This document shows, in pieces, positions 34,896-43,821 of a stretch of DNA of 64,000 nucleotides; position 1 is the stretch's first letter; each line of letters begins with the position of its first letter. Position numbers and translations under genes: made by a program. Source of the DNA: Phytopseudomonas seleniipraecipitans (GTDB lineage Bacteria > Pseudomonadota > Gammaproteobacteria > Pseudomonadales > Pseudomonadaceae); the NCBI RefSeq assembly GCF_900102335.1, contig NZ_FNBM01000008.1, positions 62,001-126,000 of the forward strand, read 5' to 3'. The notes beneath the pieces are model-generated. The model was not told the DNA's origin and ran no database searches. It worked only from the letters and a program-made list of their open reading frames with translations.

Positions 34896-34910
34896 GCACC
34901 AATAAGGTGC
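34896..34910. promoter_or_regulatory. NtrC-type palindrome upstream of ntrB
   Basis: GCACC-AATAA-GGTGC is a perfect inverted repeat fitting the NtrC consensus GCACC-N5-GGTGC. It lies about 119 bp upstream of a sigma-54-like promoter, a normal enhancer distance. Autoregulation of ntrBC is inferred. Confidence 0.7.
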
Positions 34911-34998
34911 ACATAGGCGCACCCATTTCTATACTCGTCCCAAATTGGCACACGGCGTCTGCCGTGAGTGCGCCTAAAAGTTGCCAAAACAGGCCCAT

Positions 34999-35020
34999 CG
35001 CGCGTTTGCGCGCGTCTTTT
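34999..35020 (+). terminator. Possible intrinsic terminator in the ntrB leader
   Basis: CGCGCG-TTTG-CGCGCG is followed by TCTTTT. It could end transcripts from the DUF4124 genes before the proposed ntrB promoter. Confidence 0.5.
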
Positions 35021-35028
35021 GAGGGCTT

Positions 35029-35044
35029 TGGTTTGCTTCTTGCA
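35029..35044 (+). promoter_or_regulatory. Sigma-54-like promoter of ntrBC
   Basis: TGGTTTGCTTCTTGCA has the GG and GC ten bases apart and a perfect TTGCA, but the -24 element (TGGTTT) is weak against TGGCAC. A start near 35055 would give a leader of about 208 nt. Confidence 0.5.
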
Positions 35045-35154
35045 TTTTCTCCTGCACTGCCGGGCCGCCCAAGGTACGCCGCACCGACCTTGAGCACCCG
35101 GCCCTTTTGCTGCTGTACACCGCACGAGGAACGAATTTTGGCTGGTTCCCCCAC

Positions 35155-35186
35155 GCAACGAGGCGTATCACGCTGCGCCTCGTTGC
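35155..35186 (+). promoter_or_regulatory. Stem-loop in the ntrB leader
   Basis: GCAACGAGGCG (35155-35165) pairs exactly with CGCCTCGTTGC (35176-35186) around a ten-base loop. No T run follows, so it is not a simple terminator; an mRNA stability or processing role is possible. Confidence 0.5.
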
Positions 35187-35262
35187 CAGATAACGATCAT
35201 CGCCCTGCTGCTGCGCGCCCTTATCAGGCACACACCAGGGCCTGGCTGGCAGACGCTGCACG

Positions 35263-36344
35263 ATGATCATTAACGACTCCCTGCACCGCTTGCTACTCGA
35301 CAACCTGACCACGGCCACGCTGCTGCTCAACGCTGACTTGCGCCTGGAATACATGAACCCCGCTGCCGAGATGCTCCTGGCGGTCAGCGGGCAACGCAGC
35401 CACGGCCAGTTCATCAGCGAACTGTTCACGGAAACCCGCGAAGCGCTGGGCGCCCTGCGCCAGGCAGTGGCTGAAGCGCACCCGTTCAACAAGCGCGAGG
35501 CGGTACTGACCACCCAGACCGGCCAGAGCCTGACCGTCGACTATGCCGTCACGCCGGTGCTCAGCCGCGGCGAAACCATGCTGCTGCTCGAAGTGCACCC
35601 ACGTGATCGCCTGTTGCGCATCACCAAGGAAGAAGCCCAGTTGTCCAAGCAGGAAACCACCAAACTGCTGGTGCGCGGCCTGGCCCACGAAATCAAGAAC
35701 CCCCTGGGCGGCATCCGCGGCGCCGCCCAGTTGCTGGCGCGTCAGTTGCCGGAAGAAAGCCTCAAGGACTACACCAACGTCATCATCGAAGAGTCGGATC
35801 GCCTGCGTAACCTGGTCGATCGCATGCTTGGTTCCAACAAGCTGCCATCGCTGGCGGTCACCAATGTGCACGAGGTGCTAGAGCGGGTCGCCAGCCTGGT
35901 GGAGGCCGAGAGCCAGGGCAGCATCGTACTGGTGCGTGATTACGACCCGAGCATTCCGGACCTGGTCATCGACCGCGAGCAGATGATCCAGGCAGTGCTC
36001 AATATCGTGCGCAACGCCATGCAGGCACTGGCAAGCAAGCCGGACGTGCACCCGGGGCGCATCACCCTGCGCACCCGCACCTTGCGGCAATTCACCATTG
36101 GCTACATTCGCCACCGCCTGGTGACCAAGATCGAGATCATCGACAACGGCCCGGGCATCTCGCCCGAGCTGCAGGAAACCATCTTCTATCCCATGGTCAG
36201 CGGGCGTGCCGACGGCACCGGCCTGGGCTTGGCGATTACCCAGAACATCATTAGTCAGCATCAAGGCCTGATCGAATGCGAGAGCCATCCTGGTCACACC
36301 GTGTTCTCGATCTTTCTGCCGCTGGAACAAGGAGTAACTCCGAC

Positions 36345-36348
<4 letters not shown>
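35263..36348 (+). CDS. ntrB: Nitrogen regulation sensor histidine kinase NtrB (NRII)
   Basis: A 361-residue cytosolic kinase/phosphatase that, with PII protein, sets NtrC phosphorylation. A PAS domain covers about residues 10-120. The dimerisation/phospho-acceptor block is GLAHEIKNPLGGIRGAAQLL, and the ATP-binding domain shows IVRNAMQAL and DNGPGIS then GTGLGLAI. It has no membrane segments, as expected for NtrB. The stop overlaps the ntrC start (ATGA). A palindrome and a sigma-54-like motif upstream suggest autoregulation. Confidence 0.96.
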
Positions 36349-37781
<1,433 letters not shown>

Positions 37782-37798
37782 GCTGTACCTGCTCCCGC

Positions 37799-37837
37799 AA
37801 AAACGCCGCGCCGCGATCAGGGCGCGGCGTTTTTTTA
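37799..37837 (+). terminator. Terminator after ntrC
   Basis: AAAAACGCCGCGCC pairs with GGCGCGGCGTTTTT around an eight-base loop and is followed by T7. Confidence 0.93.
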
Positions 37838-37889
37838 TTGTTCGCGTGTGCGGCTGGTTCAGCCTCCAACGGACGCAGCGGCGTCCTTT

Positions 37890-37920
37890 CCTGGGTATCG
37901 CTGCGCTCAACCCAGGCTAC
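37890..37920. repeat. CCTGGGT..ACCCAGG palindromic repeat
   Basis: A clean copy of the dispersed palindrome: CCTGGGT at the left and ACCCAGG at the right around ATCGCTGCGCTCA. Confidence 0.65.
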
Positions 37921-38021
37921 CTGGATTGTCTACAACATTGGATTTGTTAAATCTGCCCGTGCGCGGATAAACCAGTGACATTGGTGAAACACTGAGGCGG
38001 TTTTTTAGGCCTCCCTGACAT

Positions 38022-38114
38022 TGCACATCATCAGCGCCGTAGCCTGCGCCCTCGCCCCTGCAACGCTAAAGCGAACTCATCCCTATCTGCAGAGAATGCA
38101 CGCCATCAGCGCAC
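38022..38114. promoter_or_regulatory. Candidate NtrC enhancer sites before the small RNA
   Basis: TGCAC-N7-GCGCC at 38022-38038 and TGCAC-N7-GCGCA at 38098-38114 share the internal ATCA and are 76 bp apart, 119-211 bp upstream of the sigma-54 promoter. They only loosely match the NtrC consensus. Confidence 0.4.
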
Positions 38115-38232
38115 GCAAAGCGTGCCCATGCACCCGAGCGGAACATCCGCGCGCAGGCGCCGTATCGGACCAGATGCAGGCATGTACCGCACAAGCCAGT
38201 AAAACCGGGGCCTACCAGGGGTAAGCAAAGAC

Positions 38233-38248
38233 TGGCACGCGACCTGCA
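38233..38248 (+). promoter_or_regulatory. Sigma-54 promoter of the NrsZ-type RNA
   Basis: TGGCACGCGACCTGCA fits TGGCAC-N5-TTGCA with one change, GG and GC ten bases apart. The expected start is near 38259. Confidence 0.8.
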
Positions 38249-38279
38249 CTGGTATGAATAACCCAGTTTCGGGGACCTT

Positions 38280-38419
38280 GGTACAGGCAGGCCGGGGATT
38301 CCCCTCTTTCTTTGGGAGCCTCGGTACAGGCAGGCCGAGAACTCCCTTCTTTTTTCAGGGGCTCTGGTACAGGCAGATCAGAGATTCCCTTTTTTCTTCG
38401 GGAGCCCGGGTACAGGCAG
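38280..38419 (+). repeat. Four 43-nt tandem repeats inside the small RNA
   Basis: GGTACAGGCAG begins at 38280, 38323, 38366 and 38409, exactly 43 bases apart each time. The stretches between copies differ in sequence but keep complementary arms. Confidence 0.92.
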
Positions 38420-38440
38420 GCCAGGTGCTCCCTCTTTTAT
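38400..38440 (+). terminator. Intrinsic terminator formed by the fourth hairpin of the small RNA
   Basis: GGGAGC (38400-38405) pairs with GCTCCC (38427-38432) and TCTTTTAT follows. Confidence 0.8.
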
Positions 38441-38443
38441 CCG

Positions 38444-38884
38444 CTACAGCGGCGCCAGACGAATCGTCAGGCGCCAGTGTCCATCGACCTTCTCGGCATG
38501 CCATTCACCGCGCAATGGCCGCGCCGCCAGAACACGAAGCTCCAGCTCCCGCCCCTCACGCACCACTCGCCAATTGGCTGCACGCCCTGCAATCTGCAGT
38601 TGACCCTGCTGCTCACGCCCCAGCCCCTCGAAACGCAACAGGAAAGCGCCTTGAAAGTTGCCAACCTGCACGCGCGGCTCGACGTTGAACCACAGCACCA
38701 GCCGATCGTCTGCCGCGTCTACCTCTTTCAAATGCATTGCATCGGGGTGAAACAGGCGGCCGATCATCAACCCGACCAGAAAACCAAAAATCGCCAGCGA
38801 GCCGATTACGCGAATCCACGGACGCGGTCTTGGCGGCTTATCGGGCGTAGAATAGCCGCCGTCTTTTGGCTCGGAGCCGTGCAT
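38444..38884 (-). CDS. Membrane-anchored hypothetical protein
   Basis: A 146-residue protein with one transmembrane helix (about residues 26-46, VIGSLAIFGFLVGLMIGRLF), a basic Pro/Arg-rich N-terminus and an extracytoplasmic beta-rich C-terminus (RLVLWFNVEPRVQVGNFQGA, then WRLTIRL). No catalytic motif is recognised. The ATG at 38884 overlaps the start codon of divergent trmL (38883) in the sequence CATG; a downstream start is possible. The orthologous gene sits here in P. aeruginosa. Confidence 0.78.
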   Translation of the reverse strand: MHGSEPKDGGYSTPDKPPRPRPWIRVIGSLAIFGFLVGLMIGRLFHPDAMHLKEVDAADDRLVLWFNVEPRVQVGNFQGAFLLRFEGLGREQQGQLQIAGRAANWRVVREGRELELRVLAARPLRGEWHAEKVDGHWRLTIRLAPL

Positions 38885-39350
38885 GTTTCATGTCATCCTT
38901 TTTCAACCGGAAATTCCGCCCAACACCGGTAACATTATCAGGCTATGCGCCAACAGCGGCTGTCACCTGCACCTGATCGAGCCAATCGGCTTCGAGCTGG
39001 ACGATAAACGCCTGCGCCGTGCTGGGCTGGATTACCACGAGTACGCCCCGCTGCAGCGCCACGCCAGCCTCGAGGCCTGCCTTGAAAGCATCGGCCAGCC
39101 TCAGGTATTCGCCTTCACCACCAAGGGCTCGCAGCCATTCCATGAAGTGGCCTATCAGCCGGGCGATGCCTTTCTGTTCGGCCCGGAAAGCCGCGGCCTG
39201 CCGCAGGAAGTGCGTGACGCCCTGCCAGAACAGCAGCGCGTGCGCCTGCCCATGCGCGAGGGCTGCCGCAGCCTCAACCTGTCCAACACCGTGGCGGTCG
39301 CCGTCTACGAAGCCTGGCGTCAGCACGGTTTCAGCATGGGCGACGATTAA
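38883..39350 (+). CDS. trmL: tRNA (cytidine/uridine-34-2'-O)-methyltransferase TrmL
   Basis: A 155-residue SPOUT-family methyltransferase that 2'-O-methylates the wobble base of leucine tRNAs. The knot-forming motifs are LFQPEIPPNTGNIIRLCAN, LFGPESRGLP and RSLNLSNTVAVAVYEA. It is short, as TrmL proteins lack an extra RNA-binding domain. Its start overlaps that of the divergent membrane protein gene. A bidirectional terminator lies before convergent secB. Confidence 0.95.
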   Translation: MFHVILFQPEIPPNTGNIIRLCANSGCHLHLIEPIGFELDDKRLRRAGLDYHEYAPLQRHASLEACLESIGQPQVFAFTTKGSQPFHEVAYQPGDAFLFGPESRGLPQEVRDALPEQQRVRLPMREGCRSLNLSNTVAVAVYEAWRQHGFSMGDD

Positions 39351-39385
39351 ACCCAAAGGCGCACCGGGCTAGATGCGCAGCTTTT

Positions 39386-39447
39386 GTAGCCCGGCGTTGA
39401 GCGCAGTGAAACCGGAGAGCGCACCATCCCTGGGTATGCCAGGCTAC
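39386..39447. repeat. Palindromic repeat between trmL and secB
   Basis: GTAGCCCGGCGTTGAGCGCAG at the left and CTGGGTATGCCAGGCTAC at the right are related arms of the CCTGGGT element, here longer and interrupted. Confidence 0.55.
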
Positions 39448-39464
39448 GAATTCTCAGCCAATAA

Positions 39465-39486
39465 AAAACGCCCCGAAGGGCGTTTT
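39465..39486. terminator. Bidirectional terminator between trmL and secB
   Basis: AAAACGCCC-CGAA-GGGCGTTTT with A and T runs at the two ends. Confidence 0.88.
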
Positions 39487-39503
39487 ATGCAGCAGCCGAT
39501 AAC

Positions 39504-39968
39504 TCAGTTGGCCGCTTGCTGGCGCTGCAGCTCCTGAGCATACAGGGCATCGAAGTTTACCGGCGCCAACATCAGGGCCGGGAACGAGCCACGGACTACC
39601 AGGTTGTCCAGCGCTTCACGCGCGTACGGGAACAGGATGTTCGGGCAGAACGCGCCGAGGGTGTGGCTCATCGAGCCGGCGTCCAGCCCCTTGATCAGGA
39701 AGATACCGGCTTGCTGCACTTCAGCGATGAATGCGGTTTCTTCGCCGTTCTTGACGGTAACCGAAAGGGTCAGCACCACTTCATGGAAGTCGCCTTCCAG
39801 GGCTTTCTGGCGGGTGTTGAGATCCATCGCGACGCTTGGCGTCCACTCCTGACGGAAGATCTCGGGGCTCTTCGGCGCTTCGAAGGACAGGTCACGCACG
39901 TAGATACGCTGCAGGGAGAACTGAGGATTCTGCTCGTCTTGTACGGCACCGGTAGCTTGTTCGGTCAT
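39504..39968 (-). CDS. secB: Protein-export chaperone SecB
   Basis: A 154-residue tetrameric cytosolic chaperone that holds precursors unfolded for SecA. The conserved segments LQRIYVRDLSFEAPKSPEIF and LGAFCPNILFPYAREALDNL are clear. The ATG at 39968 is chosen: the frame extends two codons upstream only through a TTG, and AAGGCTTTGCCC precedes the ATG. It is the last of a leftward set rhodanese-like, grxC, secB, with 48 bp between grxC and secB. Confidence 0.96.
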   Translation of the reverse strand: MTEQATGAVQDEQNPQFSLQRIYVRDLSFEAPKSPEIFRQEWTPSVAMDLNTRQKALEGDFHEVVLTLSVTVKNGEETAFIAEVQQAGIFLIKGLDAGSMSHTLGAFCPNILFPYAREALDNLVVRGSFPALMLAPVNFDALYAQELQRQQAAN

Positions 39969-40016
39969 GGGCAAAGCCTTCTGCTGTATGGGCTTAAGGA
40001 AAGGGGTGTAGCTGTA

Positions 40017-40271
40017 TCAGGCACGGAGCAGCGCATCGAGTTTGCCTGCCCGTTCCAGGGCATACAGCTCATCGCAACCACCCACGTGGTTATTATCGAT
40101 CCATATCTGCGGCACCGAGGTGCGGCCGGCCTTGCGGGTCATTTCCGCACGCAGGTCCGGCTTGCCATCGACGCGGATCTCGTCGAACGACACACCTTTA
40201 TTGGTCAGCAGCTGCTTGGCGCGGATGCAGTACGGGCACCAATCGCTGGAGTAGATGACGACCTTGCTCAT
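40017..40271 (-). CDS. grxC: Glutaredoxin 3
   Basis: An 84-residue thiol-disulfide oxidoreductase using glutathione. The active site is CPYC at residues 12-15. The TSVPQIWIDNNHVGGCDEL block contains the cis-Pro and GSH-binding residues. Full length for Grx3. It starts one base after the rhodanese-like stop and precedes secB, the arrangement seen in other gammaproteobacteria. Confidence 0.95.
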   Translation of the reverse strand: MSKVVIYSSDWCPYCIRAKQLLTNKGVSFDEIRVDGKPDLRAEMTRKAGRTSVPQIWIDNNHVGGCDELYALERAGKLDALLRA

Positions 40272-40272
40272 A

Positions 40273-40686
40273 TCACTTCACCACTGGCAGGTTGTCGCTG
40301 CGCCAGGTGGCAATGCCGCCCCCAAGACGTGCAGCGGTAAAGCCGGCCTTCTTGAGGTCACGAGCGGCGGTGCCGGCCTGCTGGCCCAGGGCATCAACGA
40401 GAATCAGCGTCTTGGTCTTGTGCTTCTCGAGCTCGCTAACACGCGAGGTCAGCTTGTCGTGCGGGATATTCAGCGAACCAACGATATGGCCGCTGGCGAA
40501 ATCTTTCTTGTTGCGAATGTCGATCACCACGCCCTCGTCACGATTGATCAGCGCGGTTACCTCGCGGCTGCTCAGGCTTTTTCCACCCTTGCTCAGCTCA
40601 GTGAAGATCAGCAGCGAAAGGATGATGACGAACAGCCCGCTGAGGATGAAGTGGGTAGTCGCAAATTCGATCAGGTTGGCAAGCAT
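40273..40686 (-). CDS. Membrane-anchored rhodanese-like domain protein lacking the catalytic Cys
   Basis: A 137-residue protein with an N-terminal membrane helix (about residues 10-30) and one rhodanese domain (EVTALINRDEGVVIDIRNKKDFASGHIVGS). Where active rhodaneses have a Cys before the anion loop, this one reads LILVDALGQQAG, with no Cys, so sulfurtransfer is unlikely. It may bind a partner or an anion. The frame continues 51 codons upstream, overlapping gpmI, but the ATG at 40686 begins the natural protein. It is directly upstream of grxC and secB. Confidence 0.85.
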   Translation of the reverse strand: MLANLIEFATTHFILSGLFVIILSLLIFTELSKGGKSLSSREVTALINRDEGVVIDIRNKKDFASGHIVGSLNIPHDKLTSRVSELEKHKTKTLILVDALGQQAGTAARDLKKAGFTAARLGGGIATWRSDNLPVVK

Positions 40687-40829
40687 CACGCGGTTCCGGG
40701 ACGGTAAAATGTCGGCCAGTATACACAGCCATGCGAGTCCCACCAAAGGCCGTGCGGCGGTGACGGGATCTTTCCGGGGTCGTAGAATGTCTGACCTTTT
40801 TTGCGTCCCTTTAGCAGAGCGAGCCCAGT

Positions 40830-42380
40830 ATGAGCGCAACGCCCAAACCCTTGGTTCTGGTCATTCTCGATGGCTTCGGCCATAGCGACAACCCTGAGCA
40901 CAACGCCATTTTCGCCGCCAACACGCCGGTTTACGACCGCCTGCGTGCCACCCAGCCCCATGGGCTGATTTCCGGCAGCGGCATGGATGTCGGCCTGCCG
41001 GACGGGCAGATGGGCAACTCCGAGGTTGGCCACATGAACCTGGGTGCCGGGCGCGTGGTGTACCAGGACTTTACCCGGGTGACCAAGGCGATTCGCGACG
41101 GCGAGTTCTTCGAGAACCCGGCTATCACCGGCGCGGTGGATAAAGCCGTAGGCGCTGGCAAGGCGGTGCACATTCTCGGCCTGCTGTCTGACGGTGGTGT
41201 GCACAGCCATCAGGATCATCTGGTGGCGATGGCCGAGCTGGCCGCTCGCCGTGGCGCCGAGAAGATCTACCTGCATGCATTCCTCGATGGTCGCGACACC
41301 GCACCGAAAAGCGCACAAAGCTCGCTCGAACTGCTCGACGCCACCTTCGCCCGGCTCGGCAAGGGCCGCATCGCCTCGCTGATTGGCCGTTACTTCGCCA
41401 TGGATCGCGACAATCGCTGGGATCGCGTGGCCCAGGCCTACAACCTGATCGCGGCAGGCCACAGCCAGTTCAGCGCAGACACCGCCGTTGCAGGCTTGCA
41501 AGCCGCCTATGCGCGCGACGAAAGCGACGAATTCGTCAAAGCCACCAGCATCGGCGAAGCGGTAAGTGTCGAGGACGGCGACGCCGTAGTGTTCATGAAC
41601 TTCCGCGCCGACCGCGCCCGCGAACTGACTCGCGCCTTCGTCGAGCCCGGCTTCGATGCCTTCGAGCGCGCTCGCGTACCGCAAACCGCCGGCTTCATCA
41701 TGCTCACCCAATACGCGGCGAGCATCGACACGCCGAGCGCCTACAAGCCTGAGCCGCTGGTCAACGTGCTTGGCGAGTACCTGGCCAACAATGGCAAAAC
41801 TCAGCTGCGCATCGCCGAGACCGAGAAGTATGCCCATGTGACCTTCTTCTTCTCCGGTGGCCGCGAAGAGCCGTTCCCCGGCGAAGAGCGGATTCTCATT
41901 CCCTCGCCGAATGTCGCCACCTACGACCTGCAGCCGCAGATGAACGCGCCAGAAGTCACCGACAAGATCGTCGATGCCATCGAAAACCAGCGCTACGACG
42001 TAATCGTGGTCAACTACGCCAACGGCGACATGGTCGGTCACACCGGCGTGTTCGAAGCCGCCGTGGCAGCCGTGGAATGCCTGGACACCTGCGTGGGGCG
42101 CATCGTCGAAGCGCTCGACAAGGTTGGCGGCGAAGCGCTGGTCACTGCCGACCACGGCAACGTCGAGCAGATGGAAGACGAGAGCACCGGCCAGGCGCAC
42201 ACCGCTCATACCTGCGAGCCCGTGCCGTTCATCTATGTCGGCAAGCGCAATGTCAGTATCCGTGAAGGCGGCGTGCTGGCCGACGTCGCGCCCACCATGC
42301 TGACGCTGATGGGCATGCCGGTTCCCAAGGAAATGACCGGTACCAGCATCGTGACATTGAACGCAGCCGATAACCGGTAA
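40830..42380 (+). CDS. gpmI: Phosphoglycerate mutase, 2,3-bisphosphoglycerate-independent
   Basis: Interconverts 3- and 2-phosphoglycerate with two Mn ions; alkaline-phosphatase superfamily. 516 residues. The phosphorylated Ser64 is in DGQMGNSEVGH. LVILDGFG at the start, DGRDTAPKS, NFRADRAREL and the metal-binding TADHGNVEQM near the end are all present. It is divergent from the rhodanese-like gene (143 bp between starts) and is followed by its own terminator. Confidence 0.97.
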   Translation: MSATPKPLVLVILDGFGHSDNPEHNAIFAANTPVYDRLRATQPHGLISGSGMDVGLPDGQMGNSEVGHMNLGAGRVVYQDFTRVTKAIRDGEFFENPAITGAVDKAVGAGKAVHILGLLSDGGVHSHQDHLVAMAELAARRGAEKIYLHAFLDGRDTAPKSAQSSLELLDATFARLGKGRIASLIGRYFAMDRDNRWDRVAQAYNLIAAGHSQFSADTAVAGLQAAYARDESDEFVKATSIGEAVSVEDGDAVVFMNFRADRARELTRAFVEPGFDAFERARVPQTAGFIMLTQYAASIDTPSAYKPEPLVNVLGEYLANNGKTQLRIAETEKYAHVTFFFSGGREEPFPGEERILIPSPNVATYDLQPQMNAPEVTDKIVDAIENQRYDVIVVNYANGDMVGHTGVFEAAVAAVECLDTCVGRIVEALDKVGGEALVTADHGNVEQMEDESTGQAHTAHTCEPVPFIYVGKRNVSIREGGVLADVAPTMLTLMGMPVPKEMTGTSIVTLNAADNR

Positions 42381-42451
42381 CGGCGAGTCGCCGTCACCCG
42401 CAGCCCACGGTACCGATTTCGCCGACCGGGTGCCCATCGGTCGTTCACCAG

Positions 42452-42491
42452 ACGCCTTGAGTCGGCATTAGCCATTCAAGGCGTTTTTTTT
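42452..42491 (+). terminator. Terminator after gpmI
   Basis: ACGCCTTGA pairs with TCAAGGCGT across a 15-base loop; a run of eight Ts follows. Confidence 0.82.
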
Positions 42492-42544
42492 AACCCGCGC
42501 CACGGGCATACTAGGCCCGTTCCCCGCCAGGTACCGCCTGCCCC

Positions 42545-43789
42545 ATGTTTCGTGCCCTCGCCCTTATCCTTCTGACCAGCCTGCTGGCGCCGGCCTTTGC
42601 CGATCAAAAAGCTGACACGCAAAAACAGCTGGAAGCGGCACGCGCCGACGTCGCCGAGCTGAAAAAGCTGCTGCAGCAGCTACAGCAAGAAAAATCTGGC
42701 GTGCAGAAGCAGCTCAAGTCCACGGAAACCGAAATGGGCGACCTGGAAAACCAGGTCAAGGGTCTGCGCGACGAGCTGCAAGACAGCGAAGAAGAGCTCA
42801 AACGCCTCGATCAGGAGAAAAAAAAACTCCACGACGCACGCCTTGAGCAACAACGGCTGATCGGTATTCAAGCGCGCGCTGCCTATCAGGGCGGCCGTCA
42901 GGAATACATCAAGCTGCTGCTCAACCAGCAGAATCCAGAAAAATTCTCACGCACCCTGACCTACTACGATTACCTTGCCGAAGCCCGCATGAAGCAGCTG
43001 ACGGCCTTCAACGAGACCCTGCGCCAGCTGGCCAATGTCGAGAAGGACATCAGCCACCATCAGGCCCAGTTGCAAGAACAGAAAACCCAGCTGGACAGCC
43101 GCAGCGCCGAACTCGCCGCCGTGCGCAAGGAGCGTCAGAATGCCCTGGCCAAGCTGAACAAGGATTTCGCCGCGCGCGATCAGCGTCTCAAGGCGCGTGA
43201 GCAGGAACAGGCCGAGCTTGGTCGGGTACTCAAGACCATCGAGGAAACCCTCGCCCGCCAGGCCCGCGAAGCCGAACAGGAGCGCCAGCGTGCCCTGACC
43301 GCAGCCCGTGAGAAGCCCAGCGCGCCCGCTGCGAAGCGCCCGGCGAGTGGCCCGATGGTCAGCTCCGGCGCCACCTATGGCGGTCCTTTCGCCAATGCCA
43401 AGGGCAAGCTGCCGTGGCCCGTCGATGGCCGCCTGGTGGCAAGATATGGAACCCCGCGCGGCGAAGACGCTCGGACTAAGTGGGACGGTGTGCTGATCAG
43501 CGCTTCCGCTGGCAGCCAGGTCCGTGCCGTGCACGGCGGCCGCGTGGTATTCGCCGACTGGTTGCGCGGCTCGGGGCTTCTGGTCATTCTCGACCATGGT
43601 AATGGTTACCTGACCCTTTACGGGCACAACCAGAGCCTGCTCAAGGACGCCGGAGACATCGTCAAAGCTGGAGACCCCATCGCCACCGTTGGCGCCAGCG
43701 GCGGGCAGGAAACACCAGCCCTGTATTTCGCGATTCGCCAGCAGGGCCGCGCCAGCGATCCGGCCCAATGGTGTCGGGCGCAAGGATAA
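42545..43789 (+). CDS. envC: EnvC-like murein hydrolase activator (M23 domain)
   Basis: A 414-residue periplasmic protein. Signal peptide to about LLAPAFA; a long coiled coil (residues about 20-260) follows, and the C-terminal LytM/M23 domain begins near KLPWPVDGRLVARYG. In EnvC this domain is degenerate and activates amidases at the septum. Here the canonical M23 metal residues are not all in place (GVLISASAGSQVRAVHGG, then DHGNGYLTLYGHNQ), consistent with an activator. It is followed 32 bp later by ctpA. Confidence 0.88.
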   Translation: MFRALALILLTSLLAPAFADQKADTQKQLEAARADVAELKKLLQQLQQEKSGVQKQLKSTETEMGDLENQVKGLRDELQDSEEELKRLDQEKKKLHDARLEQQRLIGIQARAAYQGGRQEYIKLLLNQQNPEKFSRTLTYYDYLAEARMKQLTAFNETLRQLANVEKDISHHQAQLQEQKTQLDSRSAELAAVRKERQNALAKLNKDFAARDQRLKAREQEQAELGRVLKTIEETLARQAREAEQERQRALTAAREKPSAPAAKRPASGPMVSSGATYGGPFANAKGKLPWPVDGRLVARYGTPRGEDARTKWDGVLISASAGSQVRAVHGGRVVFADWLRGSGLLVILDHGNGYLTLYGHNQSLLKDAGDIVKAGDPIATVGASGGQETPALYFAIRQQGRASDPAQWCRAQG

Positions 43790-43821
43790 GCGCCATCTCA
43801 TTGTCGTAGGAGTTAGTTCGA

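Larger units (their letters stand above)
34823..35262. other. 440-bp ntrB leader with regulatory elements
   Basis: No protein gene is supported. The stretch holds an NtrC-type palindrome at 34896, a small terminator-like hairpin at 34999-35020, a sigma-54-like motif at 35029-35044 and a perfect 11-bp stem-loop at 35155-35186 just before ntrB. Confidence 0.6.
38259..38440 (+). ncRNA. nrsZ: Nitrogen-regulated small RNA, NrsZ type
   Basis: The position between ntrC and the trmL-divergent gene is that of P. aeruginosa NrsZ, an NtrBC/RpoN-controlled processed RNA that affects rhamnolipid production. Here about 182 nt hold four hairpins at an exact 43-nt period. The conserved loop UACAGGCAG occurs at 38282, 38325, 38368 and 38411. 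Outer stems are GGGGA/UCCCC, GGGAG/CUCCC, AGGG/CCCU and GGGAG/CUCCC; inner stems also co-vary. Each hairpin is followed by a U-rich tract, the last acting as terminator. The start is inferred from the sigma-54 promoter. Confidence 0.85.

Noticed and set aside
38280..38419. Regular 43-nt repeats resembling a CRISPR array
   Set aside because: Only 11 bases are constant, spacers have complementary arms that fit hairpins, no cas genes are near, and the locus matches a known small RNA position.
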